A DNA stretch of 64,000 nt from Flavobacterium sp. 9R (GTDB lineage: Bacteria > Bacteroidota > Bacteroidia > Flavobacteriales > Flavobacteriaceae): NCBI RefSeq assembly GCF_902506345.1, contig NZ_LR733413.1, positions 1,652,569 to 1,716,568 of the forward strand. The letters are read 5' to 3'. The notes under the pieces were generated by a model. That model searched no databases, had not been told where the DNA came from, and was given only the letters and a program-made list of their open reading frames with translations. Both the position numbers and the translations under genes were made by a program. Below, piece after piece: positions 51,398 through 60,132 of the stretch (position 1 is the stretch's first letter; each line of letters opens with the position of its first letter).

Positions 51398-51416
51398 AGA
51401 AAAAAAATAAATTACA

Positions 51417-51432
51417 TACGTATTTTTACGTA
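51417..51432. promoter_or_regulatory. TACGTA-N4-TACGTA palindrome between the Crp/Fnr and nitrate reductase genes
   Basis: TACGTA-TTTT-TACGTA is a perfect palindrome in the divergent intergenic region. It is a variant of the TAAGTA-N4-TACTTA motif with C for A at the third position. A further half site TACTTA follows at 51437-51442. Confidence 0.7.
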
Positions 51433-51517
51433 AAAATACTTATTTTTACAACTGATTTATCGAAATACAATTTTAGATAATCATTATAAAGAAAAGTGTA
51501 AATAAAGAAGTGTAATA

Positions 51518-54500
51518 ATGCAAAATTCTGAAATCAAAACTACATGTTCCTACTGCGGTGTGGGTTGTGGCATCATCGTTACCAATGATTCCAAAAAAGG
51601 AGTAAGCGTAAAAGGAGACCCTAATCACCCCGTAAACAAAGGAATGCTTTGTTCGAAGGGCATGAATCTTCATTATGTAGCCAATGACACATCAGATCGT
51701 ATTCTCTATCCAGAAATGCGTTGGAGCAAAGAGCAACCACTAGAGCGAGTTAGCTGGGAACAAGCCATTGAGCGTGCAGCAGCTGTTTTTTCAACTATCA
51801 TAAAAAAATACGGCCCTGATAGTGTCGGTTTTTATATCTCAGGACAATGCCTAACAGAGGAATATTACTTGATTAACAAATTGGTAAAAGGCTTTTTAAA
51901 AACAAATAATATAGACACCAATTCTAGATTGTGCATGAGCTCAGCAGTAGTGGGCTACAAAAAAACATTTGGAGAAGATAGTGTTCCTGTTGCCTATGAT
52001 GATATTGAACTCGCTGACACCTTTTTGATAACGGGTGCTAACCCTGCTTGGTGTCATCCAATTCTTTTCAGACGAATTGAATTGCACAAAGAGAAGAACC
52101 CAAAAGTTAAAATCATTGTTATTGACCCTCGCAAAACCGATTCAGCATTGAACGCAGATTTGCATTTACAAATTATACCTGGAACCGATATCATTTTGTA
52201 CCATGCCTTAGCCAAAAGAATCATAGAGAAAGGGTATGTGGATCACGATTTTATAAAAAATCACACCGAGAATTATCAAGCCTATAAAACATTAGTGGGA
52301 GCGAGTTCTTTGGAAAAAGCTTCAAAACTATGCGGTATATCGGTTAATGATATCAAACTTGCTGCAGACATGATTGGCAAGGCCAAAGGATTTCTTTCAC
52401 TTTGGGCTATGGGATTGAACCAAAGTGCAATTGGTGTAGATAAAAACACTGCCTTACTAAATCTTTCATTGCTTACTGGACAAATCGGAAAACCTGGTTC
52501 AGGACCTTTTTCGCTAACTGGCCAACCCAATGCAATGGGAGGAAGGGAAGTTGGCGGTATGGCCAATCTATTGGCTGCCCATAAAGAGTTAAGTAACCCC
52601 ATCCATCGCAAAGAAGTAGCTGACTATTGGGGGGTAACAGAAATCAAAGAACAACCTGGTTTAACTGCTACTGAGATGTTTGACGCATTGGCCTCAGGTT
52701 CCATGAAAGCCATTTGGATAGTTTGCACGAATCCCTTGGTTAGTTTACCCGAATCACGAAAAATAGAAAAGGCTTTACAAAATGCCAAGTTTGTGGTAGT
52801 TCAAGATATTTCACACCGCTCCGACACCACTAAATATGCCGACCTCCTTCTTCCAGCAGCTGGCTGGCTAGAAAAAGAGGGGACCATGACCAATTCAGAA
52901 CGAAGAATTACCTATTTATCAAAAGGAATTAACCCACCAGGCGAAGCGCTTTCTGATATCGAAATAATCACACGATTTGCAAAAAAAATGAACTTTAGTG
53001 GATTTGATTATGCTTCTACCGAAGAAATCTACAGAGAACATGCTTTGCTCACAAAAAACACGACTATAGATATTTCGTTTTTAAACTACAATCGATTACA
53101 AAACGAGGGTTCCTTCCAATGGCCTGTTCCTGATTACGGTCATCCGGGAACTCCAAGATTATTTACTGATAAAAAGTTTTACACTCCTTCACAAAAGGCG
53201 ATTTTCAATCTGCCTACTGCTATAGAAAACACATCTGAAGCTCCTGATTCCAATTACCCATTTATCCTTACCACTGGACGCATAAGAGATCAATGGCATA
53301 CTATGACCAAAACAGGTAAAGTGTCTCGATTGATGACTCATATCCCTAGTCCCGTTTTGGAAATGAACCCGATTGATGCTTACAAAGCAGAAATAGAAAC
53401 GGATGATATAGTTACTGTAAGTAGCAAAAACGGTACTGTTAGAGTAAAAGCGAAAGTTGCTAATACTACTCGTGAGTCGGTTGTTTTTTTACCCATGCAT
53501 TGGGGCAAACAATTGGATAATGATTTGAATCGTACCAATAACTTAACCAATACGCTCATAGATCCACTTTCTAAGGAACCTGATTTTAAATACACTTGTG
53601 TTGCTATTGAAAAATACAAAAAACCAACCGAAAAAATTGTCGTAGTAGGCGCAGGAGCAGCCGCATTTCGATTCATACAAAATTACAGAGAAATCAATAC
53701 GCAAGATGAAATAGTAGTCTTTTCGAATGAAAAAAATCCATTTTATAACAGAGTTTTACTTCCTGAATACGTTACCGCCGAACTCTCTTGGGAGCAACTT
53801 TTAAAAATAAAAGAAGAAGCCTTAGCCAAACTGAATATCACGTTACAATCTGAAGTTGCTATCAACCAAATTAGTACAGACGAAAAAAAGATAACAGATA
53901 GTAATGGTGCTATTCATCATTATGACACGCTAATTCTTGCTACTGGGAGCCGCCCTTTTGTATCTGAAAATGCACAACTTCATCTACCTGGCCGATTTAC
54001 TATCAGAAAAAAAGATGATGCCGACCGATTGCGTAACTATTTAGAGCAAACACAATTGCCTCCAGAAGAACAGCACGTTGTGATAGTAGGTGGCGGATTG
54101 TTAGGGCTTGAATTGGCTGCAGCACTTAAACATAAAAAAGTAAAAATCACCATTATCCAAAGAGCATCCCGTTTGATGGAACGTCAATTGGACCGTATTT
54201 CGAGCAAATTACTAGCTGAAGAAGTACAGCAAAGAGATATTCAAATTTATTTTGACAATGAAGTAAGTACAGTTTTTAGCACCAATCGAGCCCATGAATT
54301 AGAAATAGCTTTAAAAAGTGGTAGAACCCTAACTGCCAATGCCATAGTTTACACAATAGGAACAATACCGAATATTGAGGTCGCCAAAGAAGCTGGGCTT
54401 ACTTGTGCCCGTGGTGTAAAAGTGAATCAGTATTTGCAATCCTCTAATCCTTCAATATTTGCTATTGGCGAAATAGCCGAATTTAATAATCAACTTTTTG

Positions 54501-55030
54501 GTATTACTTCAGCAGCAGAGGAACAAGCCGATATTCTTGCTAATTATCTGGCAGGCGATATTAGTAGCCATTACAAAGGTTCTGTTTTAATGAATATCTT
54601 AAAGTTAGAAGATATCAATTTATGTAGTATTGGCGAGATTGAAGTACCAGAAAACGATGACTCGTATGAAGAAATTGTTTTTTCTGATTTAGGCAAACGC
54701 TATTACAAAAAGTGTATCGTTAAAAACGACTTGTTGATTGGAGCTATTTTAATGGGGGATAAAAATGAATTTGCCGAATTCAAAACTATGATTGAAAGTA
54801 AAATTGAACTTTCGGATAAACGAAATACATTATTAAGAGGAAGCACTACTGCAAAACCAATTCTTGGTAAACTTGTATGTTCTTGTAGCCAAGTTGGAAG
54901 CGGGAACATAGAAGCAACCATCAAAAGCGGTGTTACAGACTTTACCACTCTATGCAAAACCACTGGTGCAGGTTTAGGCTGTGGAAGTTGCAAAACAGAG
55001 GTAAAAGAACTATTAGCAAAAGTAAAATAA
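51518..55030 (+). CDS. nasA: Assimilatory nitrate reductase fused to an FAD reductase and BFD domain
   Basis: 1170 residues. The N-terminal 700 residues are a Mo-bisMGD nitrate reductase with a 4Fe-4S motif C10-x2-C13-x3-C17...C45 and probable Mo ligand Cys139 (NSRLCMSSAV). Residues about 705-1090 are a NirB-like FAD/NAD(P)H oxidoreductase (IVVVGAGAAAFRF; VVIVGGGLLGLELAAAL; PSIFAIGEIAEF). The last 55 residues are a BFD-type 2Fe-2S domain (LVCSCSQVGSG; GLGCGSCKTEV). One chain could carry electrons from NAD(P)H to nitrate in the cytoplasm. No signal peptide. The next gene encodes a rubredoxin-like electron carrier. Confidence 0.93.
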   Translation: MQNSEIKTTCSYCGVGCGIIVTNDSKKGVSVKGDPNHPVNKGMLCSKGMNLHYVANDTSDRILYPEMRWSKEQPLERVSWEQAIERAAAVFSTIIKKYGPDSVGFYISGQCLTEEYYLINKLVKGFLKTNNIDTNSRLCMSSAVVGYKKTFGEDSVPVAYDDIELADTFLITGANPAWCHPILFRRIELHKEKNPKVKIIVIDPRKTDSALNADLHLQIIPGTDIILYHALAKRIIEKGYVDHDFIKNHTENYQAYKTLVGASSLEKASKLCGISVNDIKLAADMIGKAKGFLSLWAMGLNQSAIGVDKNTALLNLSLLTGQIGKPGSGPFSLTGQPNAMGGREVGGMANLLAAHKELSNPIHRKEVADYWGVTEIKEQPGLTATEMFDALASGSMKAIWIVCTNPLVSLPESRKIEKALQNAKFVVVQDISHRSDTTKYADLLLPAAGWLEKEGTMTNSERRITYLSKGINPPGEALSDIEIITRFAKKMNFSGFDYASTEEIYREHALLTKNTTIDISFLNYNRLQNEGSFQWPVPDYGHPGTPRLFTDKKFYTPSQKAIFNLPTAIENTSEAPDSNYPFILTTGRIRDQWHTMTKTGKVSRLMTHIPSPVLEMNPIDAYKAEIETDDIVTVSSKNGTVRVKAKVANTTRESVVFLPMHWGKQLDNDLNRTNNLTNTLIDPLSKEPDFKYTCVAIEKYKKPTEKIVVVGAGAAAFRFIQNYREINTQDEIVVFSNEKNPFYNRVLLPEYVTAELSWEQLLKIKEEALAKLNITLQSEVAINQISTDEKKITDSNGAIHHYDTLILATGSRPFVSENAQLHLPGRFTIRKKDDADRLRNYLEQTQLPPEEQHVVIVGGGLLGLELAAALKHKKVKITIIQRASRLMERQLDRISSKLLAEEVQQRDIQIYFDNEVSTVFSTNRAHELEIALKSGRTLTANAIVYTIGTIPNIEVAKEAGLTCARGVKVNQYLQSSNPSIFAIGEIAEFNNQLFGITSAAEEQADILANYLAGDISSHYKGSVLMNILKLEDINLCSIGEIEVPENDDSYEEIVFSDLGKRYYKKCIVKNDLLIGAILMGDKNEFAEFKTMIESKIELSDKRNTLLRGSTTAKPILGKLVCSCSQVGSGNIEATIKSGVTDFTTLCKTTGAGLGCGSCKTEVKELLAKVK

Positions 55031-55080
55031 CGATTCACAACAGCCCATGGTGCTACCACAAGGCTACAAAACTCATATCG

Positions 55081-56520
55081 ATGGATTTAACACGTTTGAT
55101 TATTAAGGGCGGAGTGCTTTCTCCAGGAGAATTAAAAGAAATTGCAACAATGGCATTAGAACAAGGTCTCAAAGCCATTTCATTTGGTTCGAGACAAGAT
55201 ATCATTTTTCCAGTAGGATTTAATCCACTTCATTTAGAAAACAATAAATTGTTTCATTTTGTATATCCTGATGAAAAAAGTGGAAACAATATAGTGTCCT
55301 CTTATGTTTCAACAGATATTTTTAGAAATACGCCCTGGGTTACAGGTAATAAATTCTTGTACATACTCGAACAATTTAAAGAAAATCCAAGATTAAAAAT
55401 AAACATAACCGATCCCAAACAACAACTTGTTCCTTTATTTACTGGTCAAATCAACTTTGTTGCATCTGAACATGAGGACTATTGGTTTTTATACGTTCGA
55501 TTACCTCAATGGGATAAAATGGAAATGTATCCTGTACTCATTTATAGTTGGAATATTGCAGCAGTTTATTATGCAATTGAGTCTATACTAACTGAAGAAC
55601 CAATAAATGCAGAAATGATTTTTCAGTTAATCAATGACAAACTAGATACCAACAATCGTACAATAGACAAGCCATTGCATGTTCCGTTTTATCCTTTCCC
55701 ATATTATGAGGGAATGAATAGACTAGGAATTGATCAATATTGGCTAGGTTTATACTGGAGAAATAACTTGTATGATTTGGCATTTTTAAAGGAAATGTGT
55801 GACCTATGCTTTGATTGTAAAATTGGAAAAATTTGTATTACGCCATGGAAATCATTTATTGTAAAGGGAATACCTAAAGAGCGAAAACTCGATTGGGAAA
55901 AATTCTTAGGAAAGAATGGAATTAATGTTAGGCACTCGCTTTTAGAACTGAATTGGCATTTACCCGTAGCTGCAGAATGGGCGCTAAATCTGAAAACCTT
56001 TTTGGTAAGAACTTTGGACCAGTTTGACATTAGCACTTACGGCCTTACCTTCGGATTATCCCACTACAACAGGGAAGGTCATTACTTTACCTCTATAGTG
56101 ATTGAAAGAAATGATATTCCAAAAGACCTTGAGTCAATTAAAATACGGGCTACTTTTAATGTCTTGTATGCCAAAAATTTTGACCCGAATACTAAAGAAT
56201 ATATCGTACACACACAAGACGTAGACAAACTAGAACTCCCCACTATATTGATTGAATTAAGTAAGAAATACTTTGAAGAACTTGGCAATTCTATCCTAGA
56301 AATTAGTACCAATACCTCTGAAAAAGAACCTGTAAGAGAAGAATTGCACCAGTGTCAGGATTGTTTAACACTATACAATCCTTTGTATGGTGACCGTTCA
56401 CAGGGAATTCAAGAGGGTGTTCACTTTACTGCATTGCCTGAGTACTATTGTTGTTCTCTATGCGATGCTCCCAAAGAACGCTTTAAACAAATCACTTCCA
56501 AAAAAATAGGAGTAAAATAA
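55081..56520 (+). CDS. NiR/SiR-like protein with C-terminal rubredoxin domain
   Basis: 479 residues. The N-terminus (IIKGGVLSPGELKEIATMAL, then GSRQDIIFPVGF) resembles the ferredoxin-like half domain of nitrite/sulfite reductases, and a second such region may lie near residues 320-380. A central cysteine cluster C-x2-C-x2-C-x5-C (MCDLCFDCKIGKICITPW) could bind an Fe-S cluster. The last 55 residues are rubredoxin (HQCQDCLTLYNP; YYCCSLCDAPKERF). The canonical C-x5-C...C-x3-C sirohaem motif is not seen. ATG 55081 follows the nitrate reductase stop by 50 bases. Probably a redox partner of nitrate reductase; exact role unknown. Confidence 0.75.
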   Translation: MDLTRLIIKGGVLSPGELKEIATMALEQGLKAISFGSRQDIIFPVGFNPLHLENNKLFHFVYPDEKSGNNIVSSYVSTDIFRNTPWVTGNKFLYILEQFKENPRLKINITDPKQQLVPLFTGQINFVASEHEDYWFLYVRLPQWDKMEMYPVLIYSWNIAAVYYAIESILTEEPINAEMIFQLINDKLDTNNRTIDKPLHVPFYPFPYYEGMNRLGIDQYWLGLYWRNNLYDLAFLKEMCDLCFDCKIGKICITPWKSFIVKGIPKERKLDWEKFLGKNGINVRHSLLELNWHLPVAAEWALNLKTFLVRTLDQFDISTYGLTFGLSHYNREGHYFTSIVIERNDIPKDLESIKIRATFNVLYAKNFDPNTKEYIVHTQDVDKLELPTILIELSKKYFEELGNSILEISTNTSEKEPVREELHQCQDCLTLYNPLYGDRSQGIQEGVHFTALPEYYCCSLCDAPKERFKQITSKKIGVK

Positions 56521-56676
56521 CAAGCCCATTTATACAAATAAAACAGGCTGCAATTCGCTTTGCTTGAGAGATTGCATCGTTCTTTCAATGGGAAATGAGA
56601 ACATACAACAGGCAACAGATGATATGGAGGTATGACTAGACTTAGGCATATCCAAAAACAAAACAGCATTATCTTT

Positions 56677-57225
56677 ATGGAAACTACTTTTAAAACAGTG
56701 AGTTCATCACATGTTATCATTTCGGAACTAATGCTTCCGTCCCACACTAATTTTAGTGGTAAAATTCATGGCGGTTATATTTTGTCCTTATTGGACCAAA
56801 TTGCGTTTGCTTGTGCCTCTAAGTTTTCGGGGAATTATTGTGTCACGGCTTCTGTTGATACCGTCAATTTTTTGATGCCAATTGAAGTGGGTGAATTGGT
56901 AACAATGAAGGCCAGTGTCAATTATGTAGGCAACAGTTCTATGATTATAGGTATTAGAGTTGAGGCCGAAAATATACAAACTGGCGCTATTAAACATTGC
57001 AACTCTTCTTATTTTACAATGGTTTCCAAAGATAAAGAAGGAAAAAACGCCCCTGTTCCTGGTTTATTACTAACCACACTAAAAGAAGTTAGCAGGTTTG
57101 AAAACGGTGTGCGACAAATTGCCTTAAAAAAAGAAAGAGACTATCAAAAAAGCATTGCCACTTTCGGCACGATTGAATCAATTTTGAAATCCAATCAGTA
57201 CAAAGTTAAGGTGGCGTTGGAGTAA
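56677..57225 (+). CDS. Hotdog-fold acyl-CoA thioesterase
   Basis: 182 residues. The HTNFSGKIHGGYILSLLDQIAF block with Asn, His-Gly-Gly and Asp is typical of YciA/BACH-type acyl-CoA thioesterases. A VTASVDTVNFLMPIEVGE strand pattern follows. It cleaves fatty acyl-CoA; there is no evident link to nitrogen metabolism. ATG 56677 was chosen over 56632, which would add 15 polar residues. Confidence 0.85.
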   Translation: METTFKTVSSSHVIISELMLPSHTNFSGKIHGGYILSLLDQIAFACASKFSGNYCVTASVDTVNFLMPIEVGELVTMKASVNYVGNSSMIIGIRVEAENIQTGAIKHCNSSYFTMVSKDKEGKNAPVPGLLLTTLKEVSRFENGVRQIALKKERDYQKSIATFGTIESILKSNQYKVKVALE

Positions 57226-57237
57226 GGTGTAGTACAT

Positions 57238-57430
57238 AGTTCTTAGTTTTTAGTGAGTAGAGTTAGTTTATTTAAAATAAAAAGCGTTTGAAAATAGAAA
57301 CTTCAAATGCTATATAAGATTCACAGATTTAGTACTGACAACCAATTACTATCGAATATGGACTAAAAACTAAGGACTACTCACTGGGGACTAAAGACTA
57401 TAAACTAATCAATAGGACTATAATCACTAA
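57238..57430. repeat. Degenerate inverted and direct repeats
   Basis: The spacer contains TTAGTTTTTAG (about 57242) and its complement CTAAAAACTAA (about 57362). Then come several GACTATAAACTA/GACTAAAGACT units. A hairpin AGCGTTTGAA/TTCAAATGCT (57286-57312) probably ends the thioesterase transcript. Confidence 0.55.
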
Positions 57431-57433
57431 GCA

Positions 57434-58207
57434 CTATAAACTAATCTCTTTTACCCCTATACTCTCCAAATAATGTTGGTCAAGACTAGCGTGTCTCACG
57501 GTTGCACCAATAATGATAATCGCGGGAGAGGAAAGTTGGTGTTGTTCTACTAACTGACTTATGGAAGAAAGGGTGCCGATTACTCTTTTTTGATCGCTTT
57601 TGGTTCCATTTTGAATGATAGCAATAGGTAAATCGTCATCCCTATGACGTTGATAAATACTAAGAATTTGTTCCAATTTATGCATCCCCATCAAAATAAC
57701 AACTGTAGCAGCAGATTGTGCGGCCAAAGTAACATCTTTAGATAATTCATGATTGGATGTTGTACCAGTAATTACCCAAAAACTCTCGGCAATATGACGC
57801 TGTGTTAAACTAATTCCATTGGCAGCAGGAACTCCCAAAGCTGAAGAAATTCCGGGTACTATAGCTGTAGCAATACCGTGTTGTTCTGCATAGTCAATTT
57901 CCTCTATTCCTCGTCCAAAAACAAATGGATCGCCTCCTTTTAAGCGGACTACGTGTCCATATTTTTGAGCCATTACCACAATTAACTCATTGATTTGATC
58001 TTGCGTGTAGGCATGACATCCAAAACGCTTACCAACAAAAATCACTTCGGTCGCTGAAGTATAGTGCAATAAATTCTCATTGACTAAGGCATCATACAAT
58101 ACAACATTTGCATTTTGTAATGCTTTGATGGCTTTTAAAGTAATTAACTCTTCGTCTCCTGGACCAGCACCTACGATGGTTAACAAAGGTTGTACTGTTT
58201 GGTTCAT
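57434..58207 (-). CDS. cobA: Uroporphyrinogen-III C-methyltransferase
   Basis: 257 residues. Signature motifs are TIVGAGPGDEELITLKAIKAL, LYDALVNENLL, RLKGGDPFVFGRG and VPGISSALGVPAANGI. It dimethylates uroporphyrinogen III to precorrin-2, the route to sirohaem needed by NirB. A single-domain (SUMT) form without the CysG ferrochelatase part. It shares the nirB promoter layout, which links cofactor supply to the enzyme. Confidence 0.93.
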   Translation of the reverse strand: MNQTVQPLLTIVGAGPGDEELITLKAIKALQNANVVLYDALVNENLLHYTSATEVIFVGKRFGCHAYTQDQINELIVVMAQKYGHVVRLKGGDPFVFGRGIEEIDYAEQHGIATAIVPGISSALGVPAANGISLTQRHIAESFWVITGTTSNHELSKDVTLAAQSAATVVILMGMHKLEQILSIYQRHRDDDLPIAIIQNGTKSDQKRVIGTLSSISQLVEQHQLSSPAIIIIGATVRHASLDQHYLESIGVKEISL

Positions 58208-58244
58208 TTGCTATAATTTTTAAAATAAGAAAAAATACTTATTT

Positions 58245-58266
58245 CAAATATAAGTATTTATACTTA
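58245..58266 (-). promoter_or_regulatory. cobA promoter with TAAGTA-N4-TACTTA palindrome
   Basis: TAAGTA-TTTA-TACTTA (58251-58266, plus strand) overlaps a minus-strand TATATTTG -7 element (58245-58252). Read on the minus strand, the 22-base block differs from the nirB promoter only in the four-base centre of the palindrome. The start codon lies 38 bases downstream. Confidence 0.75.
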
Positions 58267-58441
58267 AATAAGAAGCAATGTTTGTTACTTTATTTTATCA
58301 GACAAGAAAATCATTTTAAGTTAAAAAATAATATCGACCCATTTCATTTACTACTTAGCAACCCATCCTTAATTGAAACCCCAAATAGTAACACGGAGGA
58401 AAAATAAATAAAAGCCCTACATACAAAAAATATTTTGTTCC

Positions 58442-59704
58442 TTATGTCTTCAACTTTTTCTTTTTAGCCGCAGGAAACAAGACATTATTTAAGATCAAAC
58501 GATAACCTGGCGAATTCGGATGTAAGTCTAATACAGTGGCGGGATCGCCTACTTGGTGTTGAAAATCCTCGGGGTCGTGTCCGCCATAGAAGGTAAACAT
58601 GCCTTTACCTTTTTGCCCATGAATATAACGCGCCTCTCCATTGAGCTCACAACTTCCCAAAAGCAGGATGTTGGATTTAATTAATTCCGAGTCAAAAGCA
58701 GTAGTTTGTCCCATAAAACCCTTGATAAGCTGAGTGTGATTCTGACACAGCATACTAGGGATTGGGTCCCACTTGGCTGAGAATTCCATCAAAGTAAAGT
58801 AATCTTTTTCCATTGGAATTTTTCTTCTACCCGTCATGTCAATATTAGAGAATTCATATTGTTCGGGGCGACGTTCTAAAGTAAAGTTCTTGAAAGCAAA
58901 AGATTTTGAATAATCCAATTGTGCTTGGTAATTGGGACTACTTGCATCACCATCAAACATGGTCTCACAGATATCGATTCCTTGAGCAGCCAATGCGATA
59001 TCAAAACTATCGGTAGCGGAACACATGGCAAACATGAACCCTCCTCCAATTACAAAATGACTAATTTTCTGTGCTACAGCACCTTTTTCATCGGATACTT
59101 TGGCAAAACCGAGCTTCTTTGCAAGAATTTCGGCCTCTTTTTTTTGCTCAATATACCAAGGGGTATTTTTGTAGGTGCCATAAAATTTGCCGTATTGTCC
59201 CGTAAAATCTTCGTGATGCAAATGCAACCAATCATATAGCAGCAATTGATCCGACAACACTTCTTCGTCATAGACAGCCGTAAAAGGAATCTCGGCGTAG
59301 GTTAAAACAAGGGTAACTGCATCATCCCAAGGTTGTTTCCCTTTGGGAGTATACACCGCAATCTTAGGCGCTTTTTCTAACAAAACCGATTCCATATTTT
59401 GCGAAGGACTTGCTATAAGATTTAGTAACTCCACTTCTTCACTATCCGATACAACTTCAAAACTTACGCCTCGAATCTGACACTCTTTTCTAATTTCTGG
59501 AGCATCTGGCAACAAAAAAGAGCCTCCTCTGTAGTTTAGCAACCAACTCGCTTTGTAATTTTTATCCAAACACCAATAGGTAATCCCATAGGCCTTTAAA
59601 TGGTTTTGCTGGGAGGTTTCGTCCATAGGCAGTAAAAGAAATCCAGCCTTTGCAATAGTCGACACAAAAAATAGGAAAAGGAAACAAAGATTTTTTGGCT
59701 TCAT
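58442..59704 (-). CDS. Secreted Bacteroidota protein, often labelled asparagine synthetase B; function uncertain
   Basis: 420 residues with a signal peptide (LCFLFLFFVSTIAKA). The body has WCLDKNYKASWLLNYRGGSF, VIGGGFMFAMCSATDSFDIA and LLGSCELNGEARYIHGQKGK. The GGGFMFAMCSATDS segment recalls a class I amidotransferase-like nucleophile turn. There is no N-terminal Cys nucleophile or SGGxDS PP-loop, so asparagine synthesis is unlikely. It ends in a Lys-rich tail. The role is not recognised, and there is no clear link to its neighbours. Confidence 0.6.
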   Translation of the reverse strand: MKPKNLCFLFLFFVSTIAKAGFLLLPMDETSQQNHLKAYGITYWCLDKNYKASWLLNYRGGSFLLPDAPEIRKECQIRGVSFEVVSDSEEVELLNLIASPSQNMESVLLEKAPKIAVYTPKGKQPWDDAVTLVLTYAEIPFTAVYDEEVLSDQLLLYDWLHLHHEDFTGQYGKFYGTYKNTPWYIEQKKEAEILAKKLGFAKVSDEKGAVAQKISHFVIGGGFMFAMCSATDSFDIALAAQGIDICETMFDGDASSPNYQAQLDYSKSFAFKNFTLERRPEQYEFSNIDMTGRRKIPMEKDYFTLMEFSAKWDPIPSMLCQNHTQLIKGFMGQTTAFDSELIKSNILLLGSCELNGEARYIHGQKGKGMFTFYGGHDPEDFQHQVGDPATVLDLHPNSPGYRLILNNVLFPAAKKKKLKT

Positions 59705-59918
59705 ATATGTAAATTATATTTTTTATAGGTCATATATAGTGTCGCCTTTTACTTATTGTTTTTTGTTTACAACAGACCTATTGTTAATGGCGATTTCATA
59801 GCATCATTTATTGTAGCTCAAAGATAATCGTTATGGACAACTTACCATAGTGTAAACAAAAAAACTGTTCTAATTAGATTCAAAAAAACAATGAAGATTT
59901 ACTAACATTAATGCAAAA

Positions 59919-59966
59919 AACACGTAAAACTACGTGTTCTCATTTGAATCATCCCAATTACATTTG
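59919..59966 (+). promoter_or_regulatory. Palindrome and promoter of a 46-residue membrane protein
   Basis: AACACGTA-AAAC-TACGTGTT (59919-59938) is a 20-base palindrome keeping the ACGTA-N4-TACGT core. A perfect -7 element TACATTTG lies at 59959-59966. The palindrome centre is about 45 bases upstream of the likely start of transcription, the class II activator distance. The remaining gap (59705-59918) shows no gene. Confidence 0.65.
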
Positions 59967-59984
59967 CATAAACACCAGACAGTT

Positions 59985-60125
59985 ATGAAATTCACCGTTA
60001 ATTACACCACAGAAAACACAAAAAACCTTACTCATTATCCAGTAGCAAAAAAAATTGTAATGGGAGTAGTGCTTATTTTAGTAATCCTATTTTATGCCTT
60101 ATCTTTTGATTTTTTATTAAGTTAA
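59985..60125 (+). CDS. 46-residue single-helix membrane protein
   Basis: A polar start (MKFTVNYTTENTKNLTHYP) is followed by one membrane helix (VMGVVLILVILFYALSFDFL). It has a clear promoter with a regulatory palindrome 45 bases upstream and a leader of only about 12 bases. Longer readings from 59934 would begin inside the palindrome. It faces a two-component pair head to head at its 3' end. The regulated promoter suggests a real small protein; function unknown. Confidence 0.55.
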   Translation: MKFTVNYTTENTKNLTHYPVAKKIVMGVVLILVILFYALSFDFLLS

Positions 60126-60132
60126 TAAAAGA

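Noticed and set aside
58442..59704. Assignment as asparagine synthetase.
   Set aside because: A signal peptide is present, and the N-terminal Cys nucleophile and the PP-loop are both absent.
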